A stretch of 64,000 nt of DNA, taken from contig CAIIXF020000007.1 in assembly GCA_903813345.2 (NCBI GenBank), positions 21,499,564 to 21,563,563 of the forward strand, read 5' to 3'. A program made the translations under genes and the position numbers. Below the pieces are notes generated by a model that saw only the letters and a program-made list of their open reading frames with translations, was not told the origin of the DNA and searched no databases. Below are positions 63,471 to 64,000 of the stretch, piece after piece (within the stretch, counting starts at the first letter, position 1; each line of letters opens with the position of its first letter). This DNA is from Owenia fusiformis (Eukaryota; Annelida; Polychaeta; Sabellida; Oweniidae).

Positions 63471-64000
63471 AACCTGACATAGTTGCAAGGTGGATGAAAG
63501 AAAAATGTAAAAGTATACCTTTCTTTCATTTTTGATCCATTTGTATAAACATCTCATTTTAAAAACATAAAACATTAATTGCATTGATATCTTCTCATTT
63601 ACTTACTTACTTAGACCAATTTAAGAGAGTAGAAATCAAAAAGTCATATCTAATTACTGTATATCAAATCGCGTAGCATTAAACGTTCGTATATTTCTCG
63701 AATTGGTAAGTTTTATCTATGGTCAAATTTAGATACAGGTATCAAAACGTCTTCATGGATTAACTAAATCATCATTAAAGCAGTGAAAATATCTCAACGT
63801 CTACAATTAACATTAAATCTAGACCGTTGATAACACAAGGCCCGTCAGCTGCAACATCACTCCAACGACGGCAAGAACTGTTCAGCTGCCAAGCTTTGGG
63901 CAGTATATGTAGTGCAACTACGAAGAAAAATGTTTAAATCTGCTGAATTCTTATAGTAATTATTCAAACCATGAACTTTCGATGTCCATATTTGTCTATG
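63471..64000. other. Right end of window, nothing recognised
   Basis: No aminopeptidase exon is visible here; probably intron. Confidence 0.4.

Noticed and set aside
1-64000. CRISPR array, operon or prokaryotic mobile system
   Set aside because: Gene structure is fully eukaryotic; the only regular arrays are satellites with contiguous units and no spacers.

Overview
This is a stretch of an animal nuclear genome. It is AT-rich, its genes are split into many short exons with GT..AG introns of about 0.2-3 kb, and the spacers are packed with short inverted-repeat DNA transposons, tRNA-like SINE remnants and diverged tandem repeats. The gene content (a divergent ionotropic glutamate receptor, a two-domain LolA-like membrane protein, a zona pellucida protein, an M1 aminopeptidase) and the repeat styles (blocks of 'ggccaccattttcaa' and of 'gaccttgaaaaggtcattgaa' type) suggest a marine invertebrate, perhaps a lophotrochozoan or a deuterostome such as a hemichordate. 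The sequence alone does not settle the phylum. Splicing was reconstructed by eye from reading frame, splice consensus and phase; four models are complete from start to stop and keep frame through every junction.

Layout: 1-728 minisatellite with a higher-order repeat. 0.73-10.25 kb, no supported gene, but three inverted-repeat elements and one truncated element. 10.26-17.32 kb (+), a divergent ionotropic glutamate receptor lacking only its first exon. 18.06-23.79 kb (+), a 14-exon, 686-residue LolA-like type I membrane protein. 24.70-26.87 kb (-), a two-exon, 386-residue type II Golgi-like glycosyltransferase. 30.08-41.00 kb (+), a zona pellucida (ZP) domain protein with signal peptide, furin site and C-terminal anchor. 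41-45.8 kb, repeats. 45.84-49.01 kb (+), a 6-exon, 376-residue orphan protein with an N-terminal hydrophobic segment. 49.08-51.17 kb (+), a tentative 3-exon orphan. 51.40-51.71 kb (+), an orphan first exon encoding a type II membrane anchor. 55.69-61.09 kb (+), the first eight exons of a membrane alanyl-aminopeptidase (M1) that includes the whole catalytic zinc site; the rest lies beyond the window or is missing. 61.17-63.47 kb, a nested composite of inverted satellite arrays, a hairpin element and a foldback element.

The genes are not an operon. Every confidently modelled product is predicted to be secreted or membrane-bound, so the locus is rich in cell-surface and extracellular proteins, but no shared pathway can be shown. 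The most interesting points are the receptor, whose amino-acid-binding and pore residues are heavily altered, the orphan genes between 45.8 and 51.7 kb, and the range of small inverted-repeat transposons, some with recognisable target duplications (TA, TTAA, and 5-6 bp next to CAC termini).
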